In this document: positions 8,898-17,866 of the stretch, in pieces
Numbering within the stretch: the stretch's first letter is position 1
How the letters are laid out: each line of letters starts with the position of its first letter
Origin: JADLHS01 sp964594985
GTDB lineage: Bacteria; Verrucomicrobiota; Verrucomicrobiia; Limisphaerales; JADLHS01
Length of the DNA stretch: 64,000 nt
Assembly (NCBI GenBank): GCA_964594985.1
Contig: CAZQNQ010000004.1
Location: forward strand, 1 to 64,000
Direction of reading: 5' to 3'
Notes under the pieces: generated by a model
What the model was told of the DNA's origin: nothing
Databases searched by the model: none
What the model saw: the letters and a program-made list of their open reading frames with translations, nothing else
Made by a program: the position numbers and the translations under genes

Positions 8898-10046
8898 CAT
8901 AAAGGGGTCAGTCCCGAGTATTTACACCAGCCCGAATTCCGGTTGGTTTGATTCATTTTTGCCCTTCGCGTTTTGCAGCCGGTTGGCGACGTGCGTCCAC
9001 GTCCCCATGTGCAATTCCGTCGCAATCCATTTCAATGTCACCGCTGTTTCTACGCGCAGCCTTTGCGCGAGCTGAATCTTCCGGGGATCACCCTTCGGGC
9101 GTCCCGCCAACTCTGCCTCCGTCCAACCTAACTTGTCCAGTTCTTCGTTAAGGATGCGCCGGGCTTTCTCCGCGGTCGTCTCTTGCCGTGTTTGCGCGGC
9201 GTGATTCTCTGTTGGTCGCGTGTGGACCGACGCCAATAGTTCCTGGCGGAATTGCTCCCCGCCCAGACACCAACCCCGCCGCAGTGCCTTGTAATCCATC
9301 CCGGCCTCCTGCGCGCGACGCGCTTCCAAGTATTGCTCCAATTGCTCATGTCCGGCAGTGCTGTCCTTCGGAATACCCAATTCGCCCAGCAACCGATCCA
9401 CCCGTAACCAGCGCGGGCGTTGTTCCGGCGGTTTCAAATAATCGGGCCAACTGCTCCAGACAAAATCCGTCAGCTTTTGCTCGGGCTGCAACAATCGGGC
9501 GCGGACAGGATTCAAGTGGACGTAATCACACACCGTGCGCAGATAGCTGGTGCCGCTGCCGTCCACAACCAGCGCTTTGTAACGCCCACTGAAAAGATGG
9601 CCAAAGAGTTTGTGCCGCCGATTGAACCGTGCGGTGTAAGTGCCCAGAAACCATTTCATGCCGGCCACGAGATTGGGATTGGGCGTCTCGACCACGAGAT
9701 GAAAATGATTGCCCATCAGACAATACGCGTGGATTTGCCAATCCGTCTTGGTGCAAACCTCGGCCAGCGTGGTGAGAAAGCGCTGGTGATCAAGGTCATC
9801 GCGGAAGATGGGTTCGCGGCGGTCACCACGGTTCATGACGTGGTAAATCGCACCGGGATATTCAATGCGCAACGCGCGAGGCATGGCCCAAAATCTAGCG
9901 AGCCGTCCGGTTAGTGTAAATACTCGGGACTGACCCGAATGGCACTTAGTTAAGGCGGGCACTCGGCAGATTTCCTCGCGAAATTCCAGGTAAAACGCGC
10001 GATCACGTTCCTTATCTAAGCGCCATTCGGGACTGACCCCTTTATG
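8898..10046 (-). mobile_element. RAYT-type transposon bounded by 20-bp inverted repeats
   Basis: CATAAAGGGGTCAGTCCCGA at 8898-8917 is the exact reverse complement of TCGGGACTGACCCCTTTATG at 10027-10046. A second, nested match links 8905-8927 with 9914-9936 (GTGTAAATACTCGGGACTGA and CCC), hugging the transposase gene on both sides. The element therefore has one left end and two candidate right ends. The gene inside is an IS200-like Y1 transposase, the type that acts on such REP palindromes. The outer right end merges into an 11-bp tandem repeat. Confidence 0.7.
8922..9884 (-). CDS. REP-associated tyrosine transposase (RAYT, Y1_Tnp family)
   Basis: 320 residues from the ATG at 9884 (MPRALRIEYPGAIYHVMNRG, the classical start of this family); 26 further upstream codons run through the inverted repeat and are unlikely. 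The HUH motif is in YCLMGNHFHLVVETPNPN, and the catalytic Tyr is expected in the helix SYLRTVCDYVHLNPVRARLL. A C-terminal extension (~200-320) with a helix-turn-helix look (TAVTLKWIATELHMGTWTHV then ANRL) is typical of longer RAYTs. These single-strand transposases cut and join at REP palindromes. The stop codon lies inside the left inverted repeat. It appears intact. Confidence 0.9.
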   Translation of the reverse strand: MPRALRIEYPGAIYHVMNRGDRREPIFRDDLDHQRFLTTLAEVCTKTDWQIHAYCLMGNHFHLVVETPNPNLVAGMKWFLGTYTARFNRRHKLFGHLFSGRYKALVVDGSGTSYLRTVCDYVHLNPVRARLLQPEQKLTDFVWSSWPDYLKPPEQRPRWLRVDRLLGELGIPKDSTAGHEQLEQYLEARRAQEAGMDYKALRRGWCLGGEQFRQELLASVHTRPTENHAAQTRQETTAEKARRILNEELDKLGWTEAELAGRPKGDPRKIQLAQRLRVETAVTLKWIATELHMGTWTHVANRLQNAKGKNESNQPEFGLV

Positions 10047-10401
10047 ACCCCTTTATGACCCCTTTATGACCCCTTTATGACCCCTTTATGACCCTTTACG
10101 TCAGGAAGGGGCGCAATGTTTTTTTACTGACAGTGACGTTTTCAGGAAAATTTTCAGGAAAAACCACTGCAAACAATTAGGGGGTTTAAGTTTTGCGGGA
10201 GCCGCCGTACGGAGGCGGACGCAAAGCAGCCTGATAAACCGCACCGCCGCATCACTTCGGCGGCGACAGTTTTTAGGAAACCGCTCTAACGCGCGCCCGT
10301 TTTCGTGCCAGCAAGATTAGAATTTGCCGATGTTGGCTGATTCATTTTTCACAATGCCCCGGGGTGCTCCACGACCGCATTGCCGTCAAAATTCGTCGGC
10401 C
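9937..10401. other. Non-coding stretch between RAYT element and MFS gene
   Basis: It holds the outer RAYT end and the tandem repeat. Further on is a hairpin at 10244-10263 (CCGCCG, 8-nt loop, CGGCGG) followed by CGACAGTTTTT, which looks like a plus-strand terminator, although no plus-strand gene ends here. A weaker dyad lies near 10202-10218. No credible gene. Confidence 0.5.
10035..10099. repeat. 11-bp tandem repeat (GACCCCTTTAT), five perfect units plus a decayed sixth
   Basis: Perfect units begin at 10035, 10046, 10057, 10068 and 10079; the sixth (10090-10099) reads GACCCTTTAC. The first unit is part of the right inverted repeat of the RAYT element (GGGACTGACCCCTTTATG), so the array seems to have grown from the transposon end. 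The period equals about one helical turn of DNA. Confidence 0.95.
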
Positions 10402-11823
10402 TTAGTCCACCAAATCGCGCTCGATCTGCTCCAAGGTTTTCCCCTTGGTTTCGGGTTGCTTGAACTTGATGAAGATGAAGCCAGCCAGACAGATCGCCGC
10501 GTAGAGCCAGAATGTGCCGGCAGAACCAAGGCGCGCGTTCAAGATCGGAAACGTGTAGGTCAGCAGAAAACAAGCAATCCAAAGCGACGTGATCGCCACG
10601 GCCATCGCTGCGCCCCGGATACGATTGGGGAAAATCTCCGAGATCACCACCCAGGTCACGGGCGCGAGAGACATGGCGTAACAGCCGATGGCTGCGAGCA
10701 CCAGCAGCAGCATCGGCAATCCTTGAACGTGGTGGTAATAGCAGAAGCCCATCGCGACATAGATCACCGCCAATGCTGCCGAGCCAAACAGCATGAGCGG
10801 ACGCCGCCCGCCGCGGTCCACCACCCCGAGCGCAACGAACGTGAAGGCCAGATTTACCGATCCGGTCCACGCAATGTTCTTCAACACGCTGGAGATATCG
10901 TAGCCCGCCGAGCGGAAAATTTCCTCGGCGTAGTTGAAGATGACGTTGATGCCGCACCATTGCTGGAAGACGGCCAGCACCACGCCCAGCACCAGGACTT
11001 TCCTCATCTTGGGGGCCAACAGTTCACGGAAGCGGACCCGCTGCGTCTCCTCGCTGGTCATCGTGGATTTAATGTCGGCGCTGGCCGTCAGCGCGTAGGC
11101 ACGGCCGCCGATCTTCGTCAATACCGTCAGCGCAGCGTCCGTTCTTCCGTTTTTGGCCAACCAGCGCGGGCTTTCTGGCACAAAGAACATTCCGAACAGA
11201 AACAACAGCGCCGGCGCGGCCGTCAAACCAAACATCCAACGCCAGCCTTGCTGCCCGAACCACGAGTTCTTGATGAATTCATCCGTCGCACCGGTCGGCA
11301 GGTTATGCACGAGCGCCCAGTTGATGATCTGCGCGAGCAGGATGCCGACAACGATGGTGAGTTGATTGATTGAAACCAGCTTGCCCCGCATCTGCGCGGG
11401 CGCGACTTCTGAGATATACATCGGCGACAAACTCGACGCGAGCCCGATGGCGACGCCTCCAAACATACGCCACGCGATAAAGACGGTAAAGTTATGCGCC
11501 AGTGCGTTGCCCAGCGAGGTTACAGCGAACAGCAGGGCGGCAACAATCAAGAGGCGCTTCCGCCCGAAGCGATCGCTCAAAGCACCCGCAATCAGCGCAC
11601 CGACGAGACAGCCGATGAGGGCGCAACTGTTCGCCCATCCGATCTGCGCTTCGCTCGTGAGTTCAAAGTAGCGCTGAAAAAAGGGCTTGGCGCCGCCGAT
11701 GACCACCCAGTCCCAGCCGAAGAGCAATCCGCCCATCGCGGCGACGGAAGCGATCAACCAGACGTAACCAAGATTGTAGGCAGCTTTAAGATCAGAGGGG
11801 GCAGTCGGGGTAGCGGTGATCAT
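10402..11823 (-). CDS. MFS sugar porter (XylE/GalP-like)
   Basis: 473 residues, about 12 transmembrane helices, inner membrane. Sugar porter signatures are in order: GRK after helix 2 (DRFGRKRLLIVAALL), RMFGGVAIGLASSLSPMYIS followed by EVAPAQMRGK, PESPRWL in the central loop, QQWCGINVIFNY in helix 7, DRGGRRPLM, and the C-terminal PETKGKTLEQIE. Expected role is proton-coupled import of a monosaccharide such as galactose, fucose, xylose or arabinose; the exact sugar is not readable. The start ATG overlaps the TGA of the DUF5107-TPR gene by four bases, so the two are translationally coupled. It is the last gene of the alpha-galactosidase run. Confidence 0.9.
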   Translation of the reverse strand: MITATPTAPSDLKAAYNLGYVWLIASVAAMGGLLFGWDWVVIGGAKPFFQRYFELTSEAQIGWANSCALIGCLVGALIAGALSDRFGRKRLLIVAALLFAVTSLGNALAHNFTVFIAWRMFGGVAIGLASSLSPMYISEVAPAQMRGKLVSINQLTIVVGILLAQIINWALVHNLPTGATDEFIKNSWFGQQGWRWMFGLTAAPALLFLFGMFFVPESPRWLAKNGRTDAALTVLTKIGGRAYALTASADIKSTMTSEETQRVRFRELLAPKMRKVLVLGVVLAVFQQWCGINVIFNYAEEIFRSAGYDISSVLKNIAWTGSVNLAFTFVALGVVDRGGRRPLMLFGSAALAVIYVAMGFCYYHHVQGLPMLLLVLAAIGCYAMSLAPVTWVVISEIFPNRIRGAAMAVAITSLWIACFLLTYTFPILNARLGSAGTFWLYAAICLAGFIFIKFKQPETKGKTLEQIERDLVD

Positions 11824-14800
11824 AGGTTTGTCTTATGCTTAGAATATCCAGACAACAAATCCGCCGCCAGCGCGTGGTTGGGATCGCGTTTGAGCACCGC
11901 AACCAGGGACTTTTTCGCCCGGGTTTTCCGGTTCAGACCAAGTTGTGCCTGTGCCTGTAAAAACAACGCTGTGGTTTCCTGCCGGAATTGCAGATCGTCG
12001 TCGAACAACAACATCGTGGGCAGCGAGGTGGCGAAGTAATCCACCCTGGCACGCGATTGTTTCAAGTTACGCGCATAGGCGTCCAGTTCCCGCAACAGCT
12101 TGCTGGCCTTCGTCGCCTGCCCCAGTTTTTCCCACGCCAACGCCGAGTAGTAGGTCATTTCGCTGAAGGCGCGCACGCTCATTTCCTGAAAGTCACCTTT
12201 GAAGCTGGCGGCAGCGCGCCAATGCTGCTGCGCTTCGGCGGTCGCGCCCAGGGTCACGAGCGCACAACCCAGCCAGTAATGAATGTCGCTTTGGTTCGCG
12301 AGCAGGTGCTTCGCTTCGCCGAGATTTTCCGGCGCCGTCAGTGCGGCCGCAAAGTGATCGCGTGCCTTGGCGGCGTTGCGAGCCGCCAACGCTTGGCGTC
12401 CCAACGCCAGATGCGAACGCACCCACTGTCCGAGCGGACCGCCTTCCCCGCCTTCCCACGGTTGAAATTTGCGCGCGGCCACCAGTTGCAACGCTTGTTC
12501 ATGAGCACCGGTTTGATTGTAAAGTGCGGCCAATTCCACGCTGAGATCATCGCGCTGCCGGATGAGATCCGGATGTCGTTCCAAGGCCCGCAAGCGGCGG
12601 GTTGGTTTCTCGCCAAGCCGCTTCCACAACTGGTCGCGCTCGAACAGCAATCGCGCATCGCCCGGGTTCGCGCGGAACGCCCGGTCATAGGCCTTGCGCG
12701 CGCGGGCGGGTTGCCGGCGGATGTTGAAGTAACCAATCCCGAGGTTGCGCCAGACGACCGAGTAGTTTGCATCCAGCTTCGCGCTGCGTTCCCACAGTTT
12801 GATTGCGGCTTCGTGCCGCCGCCGATCGTACAGTAGATTGCCCAAGTAATACGGCGCCCGGGCATCTTGCGGGTTGGCTTGAATCGCCGCTTCCAGAATG
12901 GCGATCTCTTCCAGGCGGGCCGGGAAACAATAGTCCGGGGCAAGCGCGGATGCTTTGAGGAAGTGTTGCCGCGCGGCCCGGTCGTTGCTGCGCCGTTGTT
13001 CCAACCAGCCGATCGTGTATTGAACCAGCGGCGCCGCGCCCCAACTCTGATCGGGCAGGTCCGTTGTTTCCGCGTTCGCGGCCGTTAACAACGCGATGGC
13101 CTCGGGCAAAAATCCGGCCCGGGCATAATCGTGGGCGAGATCAAGTTGCGCCTGCAAATCGCCCGTCAGTTTTTCGCCGGCGAGATGGCGTGCCCACTGG
13201 TCGAGCCGGTCCAACTGCTGCGAGGCTTGCAACGAGGTTTGCGCTGCGACCGGGCGGCCCAGTTTTCGCAAGACGAGAGTCTTGAGATTTCGCGCGCGCA
13301 GATTGTCGTGGTTGAAACACAGCGAACGTTCCAGATGTTCCAGCGCCACATCCCACTGTTGCCGACCACAATCAATCTCGGCCAACGCGTGATAGCCCGC
13401 CGCCAGCCACGCCTGATTCCAGCAGGCCTTGTAAAGGGCAGCGTAGGCTTCGGGGTCACGGCCGAGATGCCGCAGGCACAAACCGAGGTGGTAATAGGCT
13501 TCGCCGTCGGAAGGATTGCCGTTCCGGCGCGTGAGGCGTTCGATGGCGAGACGGAAACATTTCTCCGCCGCGATAAACTCACCCCGATGAAAATGCCAGC
13601 GTCCCAACGCAGTGTTGCAGCGGGCGTCGAGCGGGTCACGCCGCAAGGCTTCACGCCAGTACAGGGTGGGGCAACGCGTGGCGTGCCGATACTGCTCCAG
13701 ATGCAATCCGGTGATGAATAATTCATCAGTGCTGGCCATGTTCCCCGGGGCGGGTGGCTCGGTGGCCGGTGGCGGCACGACGCTCTTGGCGCGCGGTTTG
13801 GGATGATAGGCGATGATTTCTTTGCCGGTGGAATCGGCGACGCGGAGCAGGAGATCAGTGACAACGACACCCCGCGGAAGTTTTGCTTCGGCGACAAAGG
13901 CGTTGCCAGGAGAAAGATCGCGCCGGGTCGTGAGGATCTGTTTGCCGCGAGCTGTGACTTTGAGCGTGGCCGAGGGAAATTCCTTCGTGACTGAAACCCC
14001 GACGCGCAGACGCTTTCCGGCGGGGATGAGCGTAACGGCGGCGTCCAAGTTTGCATGTTGGACCGGGCCGATCTTTTGAATCGGATACCAATACTGACTC
14101 CAGGTTTTCGTTTCGCCGGGTTGAAGGAAACTAAAATCGGGTTGGTTGTCCGTGTACACGCCAGCCATGATTTCAATGTAAGGCGCATACTCCCCCTTCG
14201 CGTCCTGCTCGGTCAGATTACGATCCCACGCATAACCGAACTCGTGATTGCCCCAGGTCCACTGTTTCTTGCCGGGCGAGATGTGGTGGTTGGCGATATG
14301 AATGATGCCCGCCTGCGCGACAAAATCGTAGCCGCCAAAAAAATCCTCCTGACTGCCCATGCACATGTAGGATGTCGGCACCGGAATATTGGCGTAGAAA
14401 GAGAGATCGTTGGGCGCGTAGTTGGGAATTGGCGATTGCCGATTGGCGATTGCCGATTTGGAGGCGCAGTGTGGCGGCACAAACTGGCCTGGGACTTCGC
14501 TCTTGGGAAACCCTTTGCGCCCACGTTCACCGTAGTTCACTCCGTAATAGTGACCTTGCGCCAGCGGATACTCGCTCATTGAACGCCGCGCATGATCGGC
14601 GACGTAATACACGTCCGGCGGAAAGAAGCTTTGATACGCCGCATGCACGCGCGTGGCGACATTGGCCCACCACAGGAAGGTCTGCGTGACCGGGGTCCGA
14701 TTGTAGGCGCGAGCTTTGAGTTCCACGTAAGCTTTGCCCGGATGCAGACAAACGCCGTGCATGCCTTTCATGCGGGCCATCGGATCGTGATCGCTGCACC

Positions 14801-15245
14801 AGACCGTCACCGAACCATCCGCGGCCTGCTCAATCTCAGTAGCGACCGGCAGGAACGTCGCGGGCCGGTGATGCTGCGGCCAGTTGAACTCGATGCCGCC
14901 GGAAATCCATGGGCCCGCCAGACCGACGAGCGCGGGTTTGATGACGTGCTGGTTGTAGATGAGGTCGTAGCCGTTGGTCTTGTCGAGAATGGCATGAATG
15001 CGTCCGCCGATTTCCGGCAGGATGAGCACACGCAGGAATTCATTCTCGATCCAAATCGCCTGCCATTGGCGTTCGACCGCGCGCTCGGCGATCCGATCCG
15101 TGAACGGCAATGGATAAACCTTGCCGCTGCTCCCCTGATACACACGCTTTTCCAAAAACATTGGATTTTTATCGGGCGCGGCAGGCAAATAAGTGGGGAT
15201 CGCCAACTCGCCGCGGCGGACCAGAACTCTTGAACGCTTCTTCAT
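11820..15245 (-). CDS. DUF5107 / TPR-repeat protein
   Basis: 1141 residues from the ATG at 15245 (MKKRSRVLVRRGELAIPTYL); the frame is open for another 107 codons but that part overlaps the end of GH95 and is not protein-like. Residues ~1-400 carry a DUF5107 domain (FLRVLILPEIGGRIHAILDK, GGIEFNWPQHHRP), a galactose-mutarotase-like beta-sandwich. From ~515 a long TPR array follows (LGRWHFHRGEFIAAEKCF, YYLGNLLYDRRRHEAAIKLW, LGIGYFNIRRQPARARKAYD). No signal peptide, so cytoplasmic. DUF5107-TPR proteins sit in sugar-utilisation loci of many bacteria; their biochemical role is unsettled. A short repeat-derived stretch (SAIANRQSPIPNYA) appears inserted in the N-terminal domain. A direct-repeat operator candidate lies 41 bp upstream. 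Confidence 0.85.
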   Translation of the reverse strand: MKKRSRVLVRRGELAIPTYLPAAPDKNPMFLEKRVYQGSSGKVYPLPFTDRIAERAVERQWQAIWIENEFLRVLILPEIGGRIHAILDKTNGYDLIYNQHVIKPALVGLAGPWISGGIEFNWPQHHRPATFLPVATEIEQAADGSVTVWCSDHDPMARMKGMHGVCLHPGKAYVELKARAYNRTPVTQTFLWWANVATRVHAAYQSFFPPDVYYVADHARRSMSEYPLAQGHYYGVNYGERGRKGFPKSEVPGQFVPPHCASKSAIANRQSPIPNYAPNDLSFYANIPVPTSYMCMGSQEDFFGGYDFVAQAGIIHIANHHISPGKKQWTWGNHEFGYAWDRNLTEQDAKGEYAPYIEIMAGVYTDNQPDFSFLQPGETKTWSQYWYPIQKIGPVQHANLDAAVTLIPAGKRLRVGVSVTKEFPSATLKVTARGKQILTTRRDLSPGNAFVAEAKLPRGVVVTDLLLRVADSTGKEIIAYHPKPRAKSVVPPPATEPPAPGNMASTDELFITGLHLEQYRHATRCPTLYWREALRRDPLDARCNTALGRWHFHRGEFIAAEKCFRLAIERLTRRNGNPSDGEAYYHLGLCLRHLGRDPEAYAALYKACWNQAWLAAGYHALAEIDCGRQQWDVALEHLERSLCFNHDNLRARNLKTLVLRKLGRPVAAQTSLQASQQLDRLDQWARHLAGEKLTGDLQAQLDLAHDYARAGFLPEAIALLTAANAETTDLPDQSWGAAPLVQYTIGWLEQRRSNDRAARQHFLKASALAPDYCFPARLEEIAILEAAIQANPQDARAPYYLGNLLYDRRRHEAAIKLWERSAKLDANYSVVWRNLGIGYFNIRRQPARARKAYDRAFRANPGDARLLFERDQLWKRLGEKPTRRLRALERHPDLIRQRDDLSVELAALYNQTGAHEQALQLVAARKFQPWEGGEGGPLGQWVRSHLALGRQALAARNAAKARDHFAAALTAPENLGEAKHLLANQSDIHYWLGCALVTLGATAEAQQHWRAAASFKGDFQEMSVRAFSEMTYYSALAWEKLGQATKASKLLRELDAYARNLKQSRARVDYFATSLPTMLLFDDDLQFRQETTALFLQAQAQLGLNRKTRAKKSLVAVLKRDPNHALAADLLSGYSKHKTNL
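14428..14455. repeat. Two perfect 14-bp tandem copies (ATTGGCGATTGCCG) inside a coding region
   Basis: The copies at 14428-14441 and 14442-14455 are identical and abut. On the minus strand they encode part of SAIANRQSPIPNYA in the DUF5107 domain, a stretch unlike its surroundings. Confidence 0.85.
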
Positions 15246-15285
15246 CTTGGAGTCGCTGACGATAGCACCCGGCTTCGGAGCGCGA

Positions 15286-15323
15286 AATGGAGTATCAACC
15301 GGAAGACATGGACAATCCACTTG
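15286..15323 (+). promoter_or_regulatory. Direct-repeat operator candidate, site A
   Basis: AATGGA (15286-15291), 16-base spacer, ATGGACAAT (15308-15316), then CCACTTG. Half-sites recur at 22 bp, two helical turns. The layout and spacing equal sites at 32856-32893 and 36468-36505. Placed 41 bp upstream of the DUF5107-TPR start and read on the strand opposite to that gene. AraC-family proteins bind direct repeats about 21 bp apart; both candidate regulators are encoded at 33-35 kb. Confidence 0.6.
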
Positions 15324-15381
15324 TAAAAACGGTGTCGCGTCCGCGCACTTTCCAAACGAGTCCGGAGTCCGTTGAAAGAGT

Positions 15382-17787
15382 TCAGTCCGTCGTGAGGCTG
15401 GCGTCCAAACGGATTGGCTTTCCTTTTTGCGGTAGCAGTTGCACCGTTTTCCCCTGGTAACGAACCCGGATGGGTTCACCCAATTCGGATCGGATGGTGC
15501 CGGAGACAAGTCGCCCCGCCTTCCAGACCAGATCCACCTCCACTCTTCCGCGCGCGCGCAGGCCACTCACCGAACCCTCCGCCCAGTCACTTGGAAGGGC
15601 GGGCAGCAACTCGATTTCGCCGGCGTGACTTTGCAACAACATCTCGGCAATCGCCGCCGTGATACCGAAATTGCCATCAATCTGGAACGGCGGGCACGCA
15701 TCGAACAGATTCGGATAAACACCCCCGCCGCGATCGTAACGAATGCTCTGATCCGTCACTGGATTCAGGGCTTTGCGGACCAATGAATAGGCGCGATCGC
15801 CCTCGTGCAGTCTGGCCCACAACGCAATCTTGTAAACCAGCGACCACCCCACCCCATCGTCACCGCGCACATCCAACGTCTTGCGCGATGCCGCCGCCAA
15901 GGCCGGCGTGCCGGTGGCGGTGATCTCGTCGCCGGGATAAAGCCCCCACAAATGCGAGATGTGCCGATGCTGCGGCTCCGGTTCAGCGTATTCCTCCGGC
16001 CATTCCATCACGCGCCCGTCTGATCCGATGGGCGTCGGCGCCAGGCGCGCTTTCTTGGCGCTCAATTCCTTTCGGAACTCGGCGTCCGTGCCCAGAATTT
16101 CCGAAGCCTCAATGCACGCACCAAAAAGATAGCGCAACATCTGATCGTGAACCGTCGTGCCCAGCGAAATCGCCGCCTGCTGTCCGTCGGGCTTGCGGAA
16201 ATGATTCTCCGGCGAATTTGAAGGCGCAACGACTAAATAGCCGCTCTTGGGATTCTCGATCAACAAATCCGCATAAAACAATGCTGACCCCTTCAGGATC
16301 GGATATGCCCACGCGAGAAACTTTTTGTCACGCGTGAACAACCAATGATCCCACAGGTGCTGGCACAACCACGCCGAGCCGCCCGTGGTCGCGCCCCAAT
16401 TCGCCGATTCGCCCGGCGACGTGAAGCCCCACGGATTCGTGATGACGTGCGCCACCCAGCCGCGCGCATTATAGTAAGCCTTGGCGGTTTTTGCGCCCGG
16501 CTCTTGCAACGAAGCAATCAACGCGAACATCGGCTGATGCAGGTCCGACAGATTACAAATCTCCGCCGGCCAGTAATTCATCTGCACATTCACGTCGAGA
16601 TGCCAGTCGCCCGTCCAAGGCGTGCTGAGTTCCTCCGCCCAGATGCCTTGGAGATTCGGTGGCAACCCGCCCGGACGCGATGACGAAATCAACAGGTAGC
16701 GACCAAAATTGAAATACAACGCCGCCAAAGCCGGATCAGTCGCGCCCACCTTGAACGCCTGGATGCGCTCCGGCGTTGGCTTGCCGGAAACTTCCGGTTT
16801 GGTCACGCCCAGTTGCAGCGACACGCGCTGAAAGTATTTCGCGTAGTCCGACACGTGGGCCTTGCGCATTGCCGCAAAAGATTTCTTGGCCGCCTTGTTG
16901 ATCTCCTTGAGCGTCACGGCCAATGGATCTTTTGTCTGCCGGCCCGCGAAACCCTGGTAATCCGTCGCCGCCGTGATGAGCAACAGCACTTCATCCGCTT
17001 TGCTCACTTGGAGCGATGTCCCCACCACCGCCACTGCGCCGCCGCGATTTATCACCCGCACCCGCGTCACGTGGCGCAGGCCTTTTCCGTCCACGCCGTT
17101 GTCCATCTGCCCGGTCATGAGCAACCCGTTCTTCCCGTCAGCCACGGTCGCGAAACGCTCGGGACGATCCAGCCTCGTTACGAAAGATAGCTGTCCGGGC
17201 TTATCCGCCGTGAGCCGCAACACCATCACTTCATCCGGCGCGCTCACAAACATCTCGCGCTTGAACGTCACGCCGCCGCGTTGGAACTCCATTCGCGTCA
17301 CCGCATCGTTCAGATTCAATTCCCGCCGATAATCCGTCACGGGCGCATTCGTATCGCCTAGAAAAGTCAGATGCAGGTTGCCGAGCACTTGGTAGCAACC
17401 ATACTGTCCTCCGCCCGATCCCGGGCCTTTGCACGTGAAGTTGGCGTTCACCAACGCCTCAGCCTCAACATTCTTTCCCGCCAACAATAGCCGCCGGATT
17501 TCCGGCAACACTTGGTGCGCATCCTCCCGGTCCGCGTCCTGCCGCGAGCCTGACCAGACGGAACTTTCGTTGAGCACAATGCGCTCCTGATCCACGCCGC
17601 CAAACAACATCGCGCCCAGTCGTCCGTTGCCCAGCGGCGACGATTCCGTGAAATTCTGCGCGGCCGTATCAAACCAGATGACCGTTTCCGGCGTAACCGG
17701 AGACAGCGGTGCGGTGGAGGCACGAACACACAGCGCAGCCATCATTGGCAACCATACGCCGAGGCGCTTTGAAAACAGGGCTTTCAT
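15382..17787 (-). CDS. GH95 alpha-L-fucosidase / alpha-L-galactosidase
   Basis: 801 residues from the ATG at 17787 (MKALFSKRLGVWLPMMAALC, a signal peptide). It shows the usual order of the family: N-terminal beta-sandwich with PLGNGRLGAMLFGGVDQERI and LNESSVWSG, helical linker, (alpha/alpha)6 barrel with LQGIWAEELSTPWTGDWHLD, NVQMNYWPAEICNLSDLHQP, HRHISHLWGLYPG, DVRGDDGVGWSLVYKIALWA and FQIDGNFGITAAIAEMLLQS, and a C-terminal sandwich. The family hydrolyses terminal alpha-L-fucose or alpha-L-galactose with inversion, using a Glu acid and an Asn-activated Asp network. Such residues decorate xyloglucan, RG-I/RG-II and arabinogalactan. It lies between GH97 and DUF5107-TPR on the same strand. It lacks the shared [FY][FY]x[IL]xxP end, so it is probably periplasmic. 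Confidence 0.9.
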   Translation of the reverse strand: MKALFSKRLGVWLPMMAALCVRASTAPLSPVTPETVIWFDTAAQNFTESSPLGNGRLGAMLFGGVDQERIVLNESSVWSGSRQDADREDAHQVLPEIRRLLLAGKNVEAEALVNANFTCKGPGSGGGQYGCYQVLGNLHLTFLGDTNAPVTDYRRELNLNDAVTRMEFQRGGVTFKREMFVSAPDEVMVLRLTADKPGQLSFVTRLDRPERFATVADGKNGLLMTGQMDNGVDGKGLRHVTRVRVINRGGAVAVVGTSLQVSKADEVLLLITAATDYQGFAGRQTKDPLAVTLKEINKAAKKSFAAMRKAHVSDYAKYFQRVSLQLGVTKPEVSGKPTPERIQAFKVGATDPALAALYFNFGRYLLISSSRPGGLPPNLQGIWAEELSTPWTGDWHLDVNVQMNYWPAEICNLSDLHQPMFALIASLQEPGAKTAKAYYNARGWVAHVITNPWGFTSPGESANWGATTGGSAWLCQHLWDHWLFTRDKKFLAWAYPILKGSALFYADLLIENPKSGYLVVAPSNSPENHFRKPDGQQAAISLGTTVHDQMLRYLFGACIEASEILGTDAEFRKELSAKKARLAPTPIGSDGRVMEWPEEYAEPEPQHRHISHLWGLYPGDEITATGTPALAAASRKTLDVRGDDGVGWSLVYKIALWARLHEGDRAYSLVRKALNPVTDQSIRYDRGGGVYPNLFDACPPFQIDGNFGITAAIAEMLLQSHAGEIELLPALPSDWAEGSVSGLRARGRVEVDLVWKAGRLVSGTIRSELGEPIRVRYQGKTVQLLPQKGKPIRLDASLTTD

Positions 17788-17866
17788 GACATCAATCCGG
17801 CAAACATACCCGCGCGCAACTTCCAAAATCATGCAGCGAAGAATTTTGAACCCATTTGCCGAGGCG

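Noticed and set aside
10035..10099. Possible CRISPR array
   Set aside because: Units are 11 bp and directly adjacent without spacers, there is no cas gene, and the repeat derives from the transposon end.
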